Part shown: positions 1 through 10,197 of the stretch, in pieces
How the letters are laid out: the number at the start of each line of letters is the position of its first letter
Numbering within the stretch: position 1 is the first letter of the stretch
From: Pyxicephalus adspersus
Taxonomy: Eukaryota; Chordata; Amphibia; Anura; Pyxicephalidae
Reading direction: 5' to 3'
Assembly (NCBI RefSeq): GCF_032062135.1
Contig: NC_092859.1
Span: 68,624,637 to 68,688,636, forward strand
DNA: 64,000 bases
The notes under the pieces: generated by a model
Told to the model about the DNA's origin: nothing
Seen by the model: only the letters and a program-made list of their open reading frames with translations
Databases searched by the model: none
Translations under genes and position numbers: made by a program

Positions 1-3000
1 AAAAAAAGACTGTAATGATATTTCTAGTGAAATGTTATATTGTATGTTTTTTTTCTATTTTACATATAGTTTTTTGTTTGACAGGAGAATATGGATTACC
101 ATGCGTGAATCTAGGTGATCTAGCAAACCTGTAATGGATTTCTTAAAAAAGTTTGCTATAATTTAGCTACATTTTGCTAAAAAAAGTTTTCAAATTCGGA
201 CGAGAAAAATTTTGCTGCATCACCCAGAGCCACTCATGATAGGCTATCTTCTCCAGTCTTAGAAAGGTTTGATAAATTGGGCCCATTTGGGGGAAGTAAA
301 GTACATGGTGGGGAAGAGAGCATGTTTTCCTAGAACATATCTATTACCTTTAAAGTATGCATAAAACACATGGAAGGCGAGCATGAAAATAGTTTAAATG
401 TTATTGCATTCTTTCTAAAACCATGCATGCATGTATATATACCGTTAGTGGAAAATGTAGGTCATATGTATTACAATTGAGGTTTCTTTATTCTCCATTA
501 GTAATATGATGCTTATTTAAGTAAGAGAATTTACGTATTAGAATAGCTGGTTATTCCTGAATGTTGTCTGTGGAGGTAATCAAGTTAAAATTTAATGAAG
601 AACTCTAGCAGAAGGCTCTAGGGAAAAAGTAAACAATAATTTCATAAAGTTAAAAGCAAATACAAACATTTAAATAAAGTCAGCCACAAAACTTTGTACC
701 TTTCTTTTCAATTTTTCTGAAATATACATTTTAATAATTATAACATTTTAAAACAGCTTTGTAATTGTGCTGTGAGTGTGCCATACTAGAGCTTTATTTA
801 TGAAAGGCTATTTGCACTTCCATTCACCTTTAATACATTTGCCCCCCAAAAATTAGCCTTCATTCAGGTAGCACAGTGTATTGTTGTATGTGGTTACGCC
901 TGGACAAAGGAAAGCCTGCATATGGTTACGCTGGACTGACATATTGGCATTTATAATAGCTCAGAACTTCAAGTCTTTTCAAATTGTTCTGTTCTGATTT
1001 GAATTTCATAAATACAAATGAACACTCTGTTTCACTATGTGAAACCTCTTTAATATAATTTTGTGCCAAAGATAATTTTAGAGACATTGTAATACCTACC
1101 ATTTAATATAACATTATATATAACAATAAAGCATTGCATATTTTTTTAAATATTTACAGTATAAGAATAAATATTTGATGTATGTATATTTCTACATTTT
1201 TTTATTCTCATGTTTTAAAGAGTCAGACATAATTTATCATTTTATTATAGACATTTTTCTAAAAAGCTGTTTTAGAATAAAGGTTCTTTTGATCCTAACA
1301 CAGAAGCATTTGGATGCTAGATCTAGAAAGATAGAATAGTTGGTGCTGGACCTTTAGTAAACCAAACATATTGTATATTCTCACGACACAACCTGGCATG
1401 CTAGGGTGCTGCTACAACCATTGATCAGCTTAGTAGAAAGAAACAAACTCCATATTAGTACACCTTGTTTATTTAAAGAAACATTTTTTTATTTTTTTTT
1501 TAATACAGTAACATCTTGTCAATTAAACCAACCTTTTGGAACCTTTCAGGACTCCATAAAACAAAGTGACCTTTAGTGAACTAACATGCACAGACCCAAA
1601 TGTCTTGCATTCATGTCATGATGGGTAACAAAGAATGACCATATTTCAGCACTGCAAAGATTTGATAGCAGATCATGGTGTTTTTAAGGACAGAATTGGC
1701 AAGGATGCATTACAGCAATATTTTTTGCTTGACAGGTAGAATATGGAAATTTTTGTTGTGTCCATATGGGTATTATATGAAACTTTTTTTTTCATGTCTA
1801 GTAAATTCTCCTAGTACGTTGTGCCTAGTGTTTAGGTGTATTTAATAGCTCTACAAGGACAGAGATATTCATTATGTAACTTCTTTATTTGTTTCTGTAA
1901 ATTAGTGTGTTATATGTGTGTGCTTTGTGTATACACAAAATACTATATACTTATGTATGTACTTACGTTTGTAAATATACAAAATACTTTTTCAGGGCTT
2001 TACCTGAGATGGAAATGAATGTAAACCTACATTAAGAATTTATGCATCATTTTGGTATTATTGCAATGACTAATACGAATGTTATTAATCATAGAAAAAT
2101 CTATTTATAAAGTACTAATGCAACTTTGGAAGGTGGGAATAATAAAATGTTAATATGTACAAAGGACTTGCCTATCATTATTGGAATGACTAACACTAAT
2201 AATAATATTACTACTAATAAAAAAACAACTTCTGTTTATAAAGAACAAAAGCACCCCTTCAACTGTGCAAGGTAATAATCAATATACATGAGCCTGATTA
2301 CAAATGTTTAAAACCTTTTGCTATGTTGTAAAAATGACTGCTTTCACATATAAAGGTGATTTACTAAAGGTATAGATGACATATTTAAAAAAGTGAATTT
2401 TAACTTAACTTTGTATATAGGTTGAAGCTATGTTCCCTTCAATCAACCAACCAAGTTTTAACAAATGTTATTCCTTACACATTATTCAATATTTATATTC
2501 CTTAATAATAGTTTATATATACAAAATGAATATATACATTTTGAGTATATACAAGTGAGCTTTGAATACCAGAGCAACCTCCTTTTATAAATCAACCCCA
2601 CTGGATAGCCTTTGTGGATTTATGCCATTGATACTGGACTGCACTGTAAAACTTGGATACCCAAAAAAAGTGGATACAGGTGAAATATAATTGGTAAGCA
2701 TTTTCCAAGCTTTCATTCCCACTGGGTTTCAATGACCTTTCATGTTGTTTTGTTACAGCCGTTAAATAATTTTGAAAAGGTAATTAGATATCAATGCTCA
2801 TTTTAACAGTAGATACATCTTTACGATTGATAAACATAACTCTAAGGTGTCAGATGTCAAAAAGAAACCACAAGTATTAAAAAAAATAATGACAGTTAAT
2901 TTTAGGACTAAGTTAGTTAACAATCATATGCTTTGATGATTTTTAATTTTGCAGTTTGAAACATGACTTTTCTTTGCTGTGTTTTTGAAATGCAATCCAA

Positions 3001-5745
3001 TAAATGACAGCATGCACAGAGAAGAGTAATAAATCATTTCTCTATGTGCTTATATTTGTTTGGGGCTTCAAATTTGCCTATGACCTCACCTATTAATGAA
3101 TAAATATAACCTGTTTCCTAAATGTGAATGACATATACTGTGCAATGGAATGTAAAGCATGATGCAAGCTTTCTTGAAAATCAAGGATTTGGAATGTATT
3201 TGCTGTGTAAGTTTCTTTTTGAACTAAAAGTATTGCAAAGTTGATTTTGTTTTTGCATTTTACCTTATTTCTAACAAAATCTATATTTAGTTGCACAATT
3301 CTGTACACTTCACTAACTTAAGTTAAAGAAAAACTGCAGATTTAGTAAATTGTTCACAAATCCATCCTATGTAGCGCTATAACTTGACCTAAATTGTATA
3401 ACCCACACCTTGGCATCATATCAGCCTTCTTGGCTGTTTATGAATATTGCAGAAAGTTGTTCTTTATGCCTGCACAAATAACCCCCGTAGACTGGAAAAG
3501 AGTCATTGTCTAAAGTAATAAACTTTGGACTTGTACCTAATAGAGTCATACCATTTTTCTTGGAGAACATGGTGACAATAGGGCCAAATTACTAAAAGAA
3601 TTCTGGCTGGTTAGTACAGTGAAATATCCTCTTGCAATAGATATTGCACTTAGCTTAGTGAATGAGGTGAAGTTCTGCTGATTTCAACCATATTATACGC
3701 AAGAGAATTTTTTTTTTTTTTGACACATATTTGGGTACTTTTTGCAGCATGAACTATCACAACATTCACAAAGCTAAGGTGATAGTTTTCTTAGTATATG
3801 AACAGCCTTTGTTAAATCAATCCCATGGGCCAGATCCAGATATTCTTTTCATATAGTATAGCCATGTCTTGGATTCCCCCTGAATTCACGGCATCATAGC
3901 ATGAAACAGAGATATCTAGCGGTGTAAATACAGATCACCAAGCACTATAGCACTAAACCAAAATCTCAATGGGGTCTCATGGTGACCTTTCTCTGCCAGT
4001 GAAAATGCCATTAAAATAATTACTTCTGCTGAATTTGTTGTAAGAACCACAACTGCCACTCAAGTTTTTTGGGCTGCTACATTGCTGTGGTTTACCACAC
4101 TGTGACCATCACTGATGGTATTTGCATTGCATTTTTAAATTACCCCAAATGAGTATGTTATGTCTGTTTAAATTAATGTAGATTTTTGCTTTTAGTTTTT
4201 TTTTAAACACTGTATTGTTTTTTACAATACATACATTCCTCACATTTAACATTTTTTGTGTGTGTTTTGCTTTCTCGCTGCTATTTCCTTGTACAATACC
4301 CTAAGCTTTCTTGTTCCATTTATCGCTTCATCAACAGCTTTAGATATTTGCTTTCATGCAGAACAGCCCGAGCCCTGCCTGTTATCAATGACTTTTATAC
4401 ACTATTTCCCTCTCCTTGCTCTACATCCCTGTTTCTTTCTGTCTTCATCTCTCTCTTTCACACTCATTATTTTCTGTTTGTGTTTGGTCTCATTATTTTA
4501 ATATCAGTGTAGGAAATGAGAACAGCAGTACTCAGAATAAGCTATTACATCTATGTTTGGAAGTCAAATAAGGCGTGCCACCTATGCTTATTTTCCTTCC
4601 AGGTACGCCATGCCAAAAGCTTGTGCAGACAGCATGGCGTCGGAGCTGCCACTACAAAGTGGATGTTAATTACCTAAAACAATAATGGTAATAAGAAAGA
4701 AAGAAGAAAAAATGTGAATCTTCAACTGCAAAGTTATTTTCCCCGAGGGGAGTTGTAGTTAACTGGCTGGAAAATTAATAAGATACTTAAAAATGAAATG
4801 AAGATAAAAGTTACAAGACACTAGGCACACTGGGAAATTTTGTGCATTAGATTTTGCTGTTTCTAATAACCTCATTAAATAATAACAAGGGAAATATAAT
4901 AGAGTACTGGAGGCTAAAAGTCTTCATTGTGACACTTTTTTTCTCACCACAGCAATATTAGTCAGTTCCTGCTCACAAACAAGAAACCATCATGCAATGT
5001 CTTGGGAGAAAAGGTTCACAGCAGGTGTTACTTATTTGCATCTGTATGTTTTGCCAAAGCTGTAAAGTTAATTATGAATTTCAGTTTAACTAAATATGTA
5101 TCTATAAAATATATAAAATTGTATGAAGCCAATTTAAAAAAAAATGACATGACTCCAAACTTTGATAGAAAACATGTTAGCGTTAAACTGTGCATGTATA
5201 TGTTATATGCCTTACATAATTATCGCTAGTTTCTGGCATTAAATCTTTCACGTGGAAGACATTAAAGCAGATCGTAATCAATAAAAACACAGACCAAGCT
5301 ATGAGCTTCTATTCAGTTCCAAATAAATGAAGTTCACACTTGCCATGCTGTATGTTACTCATCTGTTTCAGAATTATAACATCAACATTAGCATATTTGA
5401 GGTAGAGAGATTACTTTTTGGTTCAAGAAGTCAAAGCAGACTTATAAAACTTGAAATACCATTATTATTGCAAACTCACCAGAAGCTGAATTGTGATGCA
5501 AAAATATTGGCAAGACAACCTTAGTTAAAGCTAAAGCAAATGCTTCCACAGAAAACCACAAATGGCTAACTAAAACCAATCAAATTGTAAGTGTAACTAA
5601 AATGACATTTATGCTTCAGTCTGGCACTCATATTAACACAGCTTTTGTGTAACCAGTTTTTTATAAACCTAAATTTATAAATAATTTTAAATCTAAAAAG
5701 TGAAGATATGCTGAAATGGTAATTGTGCCTGAAAATGTGCATATT
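1..5745. other. AT-rich region without recognisable genes
   Basis: No reading frame here resembles a known protein; the longest frames are under 90 codons, overlap one another and lack conserved motifs. The sequence is AT-rich with short homopolymer runs, for example a T run near 3709-3721, and short AAT-type tracts near 2190-2225. The only structure I could place is a decayed copy of a small MITE at about 70-285, listed separately. It could be intron or intergenic DNA; nothing seen decides between these. Confidence 0.6.
70..285. repeat. Decayed copy of a small inverted-repeat MITE
   Basis: The stretch resembles the better-preserved element at 5746-5947. Shared parts include the left-side GGAGAATATGG, the middle GTGATCTAGCAAACCTG and the right-side CTTCTCCAGTCTTAGAAAGG followed by a GGGCCC end. 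The internal part has diverged and gained AT-rich sequence. It has no coding capacity. The family is not one I can name. Confidence 0.5.
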
Positions 5746-5947
5746 GGGCCTAATTTTTAAAGCTCTCGATGACTGGAGAATATTATCATGGAAAGAGACT
5801 ATCATGGGAGAACCTAGGTCATCTACCAAATCTGGAATGGATCTGGTCCAGGATTGAAAACATTTGCCAACTAATAGGAATTGTTTTTAGGAAATCCTAT
5901 GATAAACTATATTTTCCAGTCTTGGAGAGCTTTTAAAAATCAGGCTC
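5746..5947. repeat. Short MITE with about 45-bp terminal inverted repeats
   Basis: The left end (GGGCCTAATTTTTAAAGCTC onward) is matched in reverse complement by the right end, which reads GAGCCTGATTTTTAAAAGCT on the opposite strand. The similarity continues through GACTGGAGAATAT against GACTGGAAAATAT. The whole unit is about 202 bp and non-coding, so it is a typical non-autonomous DNA transposon or foldback. A second, more decayed copy lies at 70-285. No target duplication is obvious and the superfamily is unassigned. Confidence 0.6.
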
Positions 5948-6234
5948 ATTCTAATAAATCCCTATTGAAAAATAGCAGTCAACTTTATGGTATGTGACTA
6001 TTCCTGCAAGACAGCAAGGCAGTTTAAAGATTTATTGCTTCTTATTGATAGTCTAAGATTTGGAGTGAAAATTGGTAATGTTGCTCCCTGTTCTTCTTGC
6101 TAGGTTTTCAAAAAATGTGTTTGACTCTGTATTGGCTAACAATGTATTATATTAAACCTTTACACTTATGTTTTTAAATTTAGATTACTTGAACCCTTTG
6201 TGTATACATAGAAAGATAAACATTGACCTACCAC

Positions 6235-6274
6235 TACCCCTGAGGAAGCCCACAATGTCGAAACGCGTAGGGTA
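6235..6274 (+). ncRNA. Hammerhead-ribozyme-like motif, copy 1
   Basis: The hammerhead core CTGAGGA (6240-6246, fits CUGANGA) is followed by an extra A, a weak stem II (6248-6259), GAAA (6260-6263), a two-base-pair stem III with a GC loop (A-C with G-T, 6263-6268) and a permitted cleavage triplet GTA ending at 6269. Stem I is formed by TACCC (6235-6239) and GGGTA (6270-6274), five perfect pairs. The extra A between A9 and stem II is known from the CChMVd(+) hammerhead. Stem II carries one C-U mismatch. This is a structural inference; cleavage activity is not shown, and the copy may be a dispersed-repeat fossil. The short stem III resembles the minimal hammerheads of Penelope-like elements. Confidence 0.45.
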
Positions 6275-7434
6275 CTACAGTTTATACGAACGGGTTCATA
6301 CTTATTAAACCATGTTATGGTGATGTATATGCGCCTAATATTAGTTGAACTTTGTATAGTGCCTTTAGCGGGCCACAACAAATCTTATATGTATCACAAG
6401 AAACATACTTGTGACATACAAGTAAAAGGTTATAATTTTCTTTTGTATTATTGTGTGAAATTTCTAACACCAAATATAATTTAATATTTTTGCTGAAAAC
6501 CCCATCTTTTCTGTTCTTTATTATAAATGTTTTCTAAAAAAGAAAGTTAAGCCCTGCTTATACCAAGATGGCTGGATCCACTTGGAGACACAGTGCAGAA
6601 CGAGGCCTGTAAGTGGCCAATCTGCAAATGTTTAGCAGTAGGTAGAGCACAGGCAATACCAGTTTAGTGCTATGTGGTGGTTCATCACCAAATATAATGA
6701 TCAAATCTTAAAGAGATCAATTGCCTGGTGCTGTTTATTTTAAATTCATCTGCACTAACCCAAAGGAAACTAGTAATATATGTGATCCAAGTCCCTCAAC
6801 ACAGTACTAGTAGAATAAACACAAACACAAATAAAAAGAATAAAACATAACATATACTTAACTGATAACAGGTTACAAAAATGGCAGTTTAAGGTCTTCC
6901 TTAGGTTCTGTTCATGTCAGTGACAAGGCCAAGTTTTGCTAGTCTTACATGCCTCCGACCAGGCAGAGTGTTAGTTAGTTAAAATGCCACAAAAACTGAT
7001 GGCTAAGCAGCCACTAAATCTCTTCTCTATTTCAAATTCCTAATCTGAGATGGGACTAGCTGCTAATTTCTTTCTGTCCAGTACTGCCTTGCTGTCTTGC
7101 AGTAAGACAGATTGATGCTCTGTCATATCTATTCCTGAATACCATGCAATCCAAGAATATACCCTAAATTAAGAATATTTCTAACTAATCACAATCAACT
7201 TAGAAAAATAGATTTTATACTTCCAAGATATTACCACTATGATTACAGTTCTTATATAGTATATATAACACTTGGCTCAGCTCAACATGCATTATGTGCA
7301 TGAAGCAGGATAAGACCATTTAGATAAAAAAAACATCTTTGCCACTCTGTGATGGCTAGTTCACAGCAAGTGAATATGTGCCATTGAATAATGTGAAATG
7401 TCAACTTTAAGCGTAAGTCTTTTTAAGAATACTT
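6275..7434. other. AT-rich spacer without recognisable genes
   Basis: I see no conserved coding frame, transposon end or RNA gene in this stretch. It may include the downstream body of whatever repeat carries the hammerhead-like motif at 6235-6274, but I could not find its boundary. Confidence 0.5.
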
Positions 7435-7985
7435 GGGGGGAGCTTGGCATTGCATGCTGTTAATAAGTCTATGATATACCAGAACCCCCAGATCCTTTTC
7501 CATTTCTGACTCCCCCAAATGTATTCCCCCTAGACAGTATGAAGCATGCATGTTGTTAGTGCCCAAGTGCATAGTTTTACATTTATATATATTAACTGTC
7601 ATTTGTCACTTGGCTGCCCAATCAAACAGTACATCCAGGTCTGCTTGTTTTTTATAGACATCCTATATGGACCTATTTTCATTACATAGTTTGGTGTCAT
7701 CTGCAAACACAGAAATGGTACTTTTAATCCTAAACTCTATATCATTTATAAAGATGGTAAACAGTAAATGCCCCAACACTGAACCCTGGGGTACACCACT
7801 AAGAACCTTAGACCATTCAAATTATGTATCATTAATCACTACTCTCTGGATGCGATCTTTAAGCCAGTTCTCTATCCATTTACAGATTGACTTTTCTAAA
7901 CCTATGGACCCTAACTTGTATATTGTCTGTGGGGTACAGTGTCAAATGCTTTTTTCCAGTGACAGTTGTGTAGGCATGGATTTCC
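7435..7985 (-). mobile_element. CR1-type LINE, internal RT fragment
   Basis: The minus strand encodes a stretch of non-LTR reverse transcriptase: KAFDT near 7960, a IENWLKDRIQ-like segment, GVPQGSVLG (the conserved PQG block, near 7780-7800), FINDI, FADDTKL around the catalytic DD (near 7700) and the segment ending EKDLGVL near 7490. It aligns closely with the element at 26041-27345. Stop codons and small indels break the frame. Both ends are missing: the copy stops before the C-terminal and 3' UTR part found in the other copies. CR1 elements move by target-primed reverse transcription and are usually 5'-truncated; the lost 3' end here points to later deletion. Confidence 0.8.
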
Positions 7986-9599
7986 CCTTAATAAATTCAA
8001 ATATCCATCATGTTAGCAGCTGTAATGATCTACAATTAGTATTTGCCAAATGCTCTTTATTTCATTTATATAACACTGCAGTTCATATGTTTTAACTTTT
8101 TAAAAACTTTGCAAGTACAAAAAGAAACTGTTGATTTGCACTCCTAATTTTCTTGTCGTTTTTGTGGACTGCTAAATCCAACCTATCTCCCAGTGTATCT
8201 ATAGGTAAAGGCTTTTGTTTTAGATAGGCAAAATGCTGTTGTTTCTTATGGTAAGTTTTCCCTTGGAATTGAACCTCTATAGGCATTTTATTGTTGCCCA
8301 TTTTCCTGATCCAGATTTTCCCTTGTTCCCTGTCTAGTAAAATGTCACTCAAACAGAAAGGAAAACAGAGGGAAAATCTGTTCAATGAAGCAGTAAAACC
8401 TGACAGGTGTTCTAACCTTGCCTTATTCTATCCAAAACTAGAAAAAAAGTTTTGGGTAGAAACACTTTAAGGGGTGGAATTAACAAAATGCTTTAAATTG
8501 TATATTTAACTTGTCAAAAGGCATACAAATGTTGATTGTTAGGGTTTGCTTTTTTAAAGGTATAAGACCTTTTCGGGGGACAAGGTAATATGCTGATACA
8601 ATTTCAATAAAACACATGAAGGATGAAAATTTTCATCCTACATGATAATTAATTAGCTTGTCACATCACTAGCTGTCTATTATACTTTAACATAAAGAAA
8701 TGTTACTGTAATGTAAAAATATTAATTTCATTGTGTTATAATGACTTTGCATTTCCCACAAGGTATAATATACATAATTATGTTTACCAGTTTTTGGAAA
8801 CTAATTAAAATGGCAATAACGTAGCTCATTGTTTTTCCATCACGCTGGATACGACAGGTACAAAACATAAGAAAACAACAATCACTATTGAAGACAGCAA
8901 AACACATTGCTTTTTTACTGTGTTGTTTCATGGACCTCAACTAAACCAGTAACTCTATTTTTGTTTGATGATGATAGTCTAATAGGGAAATCCCTTGTTG
9001 TTTTATAAAGACAGACATTGCCACAGTTTACAAATATTTATATTGCTATCAACCTAAAAACTCTTTCCAATGAAATAAACATCTGAAACAGACTAATGTA
9101 CTTTTATGGCTCCAATCTAATGTGGTTTAATATAAACACTATTAGAAACATGTCTATTAGGAAGTGACAGTAAGTGATGGAGTCATGGACAACAGAAAAA
9201 AACTGAAAATCCACAGCTGCCCTCTTGTGGATGGTGTAAAAAATATAAACATACCTTTATGTGCTCACAGTGTTCACACTCATTTCTAACAGGTCAGCAG
9301 TTTAAGGAAACTAATAGACTATTCATTATAAGCTGGTCCCAGAATTCAGTCAGACAAAGCCTGTGGTGACATCTCTTTAGAAATCCTAAAGGTCTTTGGG
9401 GACCTACTTTTTATATTTAACATGTGTAGTCCCCTAATAAATGTCCTGTGATGGAGATATGTTTCCAAAATTTCTGCTTTGAAAGTCAAAAGTCAGCGGA
9501 TTCTAGATAGGCCGGTGGCTCTCAATCCCTGCTATCATTGACAGCTCAGGTTCACCCAGTCAGAGTGGTTACTAATATTATGATAGGTGAATCTGAAAA
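7986..9599. other. AT-rich spacer without recognisable genes
   Basis: No conserved coding frame was recognised. The minus-strand 97-codon frame at 8092-8385 has no recognisable motif. One notable structure, a 30-bp near-perfect palindrome at 8615-8644, is listed separately. Confidence 0.5.
8615..8644. repeat. Near-perfect 30-bp palindrome
   Basis: The central 20 bases (AGGATGAAAATTTTCATCCT) equal their own reverse complement. Flanking CATG on both sides extends the symmetry, with one A facing an A on each side. There is no loop, so it is a true palindrome rather than a hairpin with a spacer. Its role, if any, is unknown. Confidence 0.8.
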
Positions 9600-9755
9600 T
9601 GTTAGGTCAATCTCTAAGATTGTAAGCTCTTCTGAGCAGGGTCCTCTCTCCTCTCTGTTATTTAAACTCCTATGTACAGCGCTGCATAATATGTTGGTGC
9701 TATATAAATACTGTCTAATTGTCTAATAATATTAAAAATAATAATAATAATGTAC
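9600..9755 (+). mobile_element. L2-like LINE/SINE 3' tail
   Basis: The segment carries GATTGTAAGCTCTTCTGAGC, AGGGTCCTCTCTCC, GTACAGCGCTGC and ATATGTTGGTGCTATATAAA, then an AAT-rich tail. This string of motifs is the familiar 3' end of L2-related elements and their SINEs in amphibian and fish genomes. No coding sequence is present, so this is a heavily 5'-truncated copy. The exact family cannot be fixed from the tail alone. Confidence 0.65.
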
Positions 9756-9894
9756 ACAGTTTTTAAAATCGGCCCAATGGGGATGTTTCTCCAGCCCATT
9801 GGGTGTTCCATGGCTCTGGCCGTTGCCACCCCGAGCAGGGTCAGGAGAAGGACTCCGCAGGGGGGCGCACCAGCCAGAACAGGCCCCTGGATCT

Positions 9895-10125
9895 GAGCCT
9901 GCGATGGGAGAGTGGGCAAGTTGTCTGCACACAACCTACCCACTCTCCCATCACAGGCTCTGAGCTTGCGATGGGAGAGTGGCCGGGCTGTCACTGCACA
10001 TAACCCGCCCATTCTCCAATCACAGGCTCTGAGCTTGCGATGGGAGGGTGGGCGGGGTATTGCCATCATGACGTCCCGTTCAAGGGCGTCATGATAGCAT
10101 AACCCCGCTCACTCTACCATCAACC
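9895..10125. repeat. Three consecutive GC-rich hairpin units
   Basis: Three head-to-tail units of about 67, 67 and 85-90 bp each begin TGAGC(C/T)TGCGATGGGAG. Each unit is also a hairpin. Unit 1 pairs 9903-9924 with 9931-9952 (two mismatches in 22); unit 2 pairs about 9970-9991 with 9998-10021; unit 3 pairs about 10039-10075 with 10086-10122 and has a longer stem including CATCATGACG. The block is GC-rich against AT-rich flanks and abuts a hAT-type terminus, so it is probably the inside of a non-autonomous hAT element. Confidence 0.75.
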
Positions 10126-10137
10126 TGGCCACTCTGT

Positions 10138-10189
10138 CAAATTTTTTTTCAGATTGTGGCCCCTGACTTAAAAAGTTTGCCCACCCCTG
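10138..10189. mobile_element. hAT-type right terminus
   Basis: The sequence ends AAAGTTTGCCCACCCCTG at 10189, whose reverse complement begins CAGGGGTGGGCAAACTTT, a classic hAT terminal inverted repeat. The next eight bases (GTCTAGAG, 10190-10197) would be the target duplication. I could not find the partner left terminus upstream, so the element is either truncated or its left end has diverged. The preceding GC-rich block is probably part of it. Confidence 0.6.
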
Positions 10190-10197
10190 GTCTAGAG

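Noticed and set aside
7667..8095. 142-codon plus-strand frame
   Set aside because: It is the antisense of the CR1 reverse transcriptase fragment, as comparison with 26052-26574 shows.
8092..8385. 97-codon minus-strand frame
   Set aside because: No recognisable motif, no splice or promoter context, and length within chance expectation for this much DNA.
9498..9520. Possible left end of the hAT element that ends at 10189
   Set aside because: TTCTAGAT resembles the right flank GTCTAGAG at six of eight positions, but the following GGCCGGTGGCTCTC does not match the right terminus in reverse complement.
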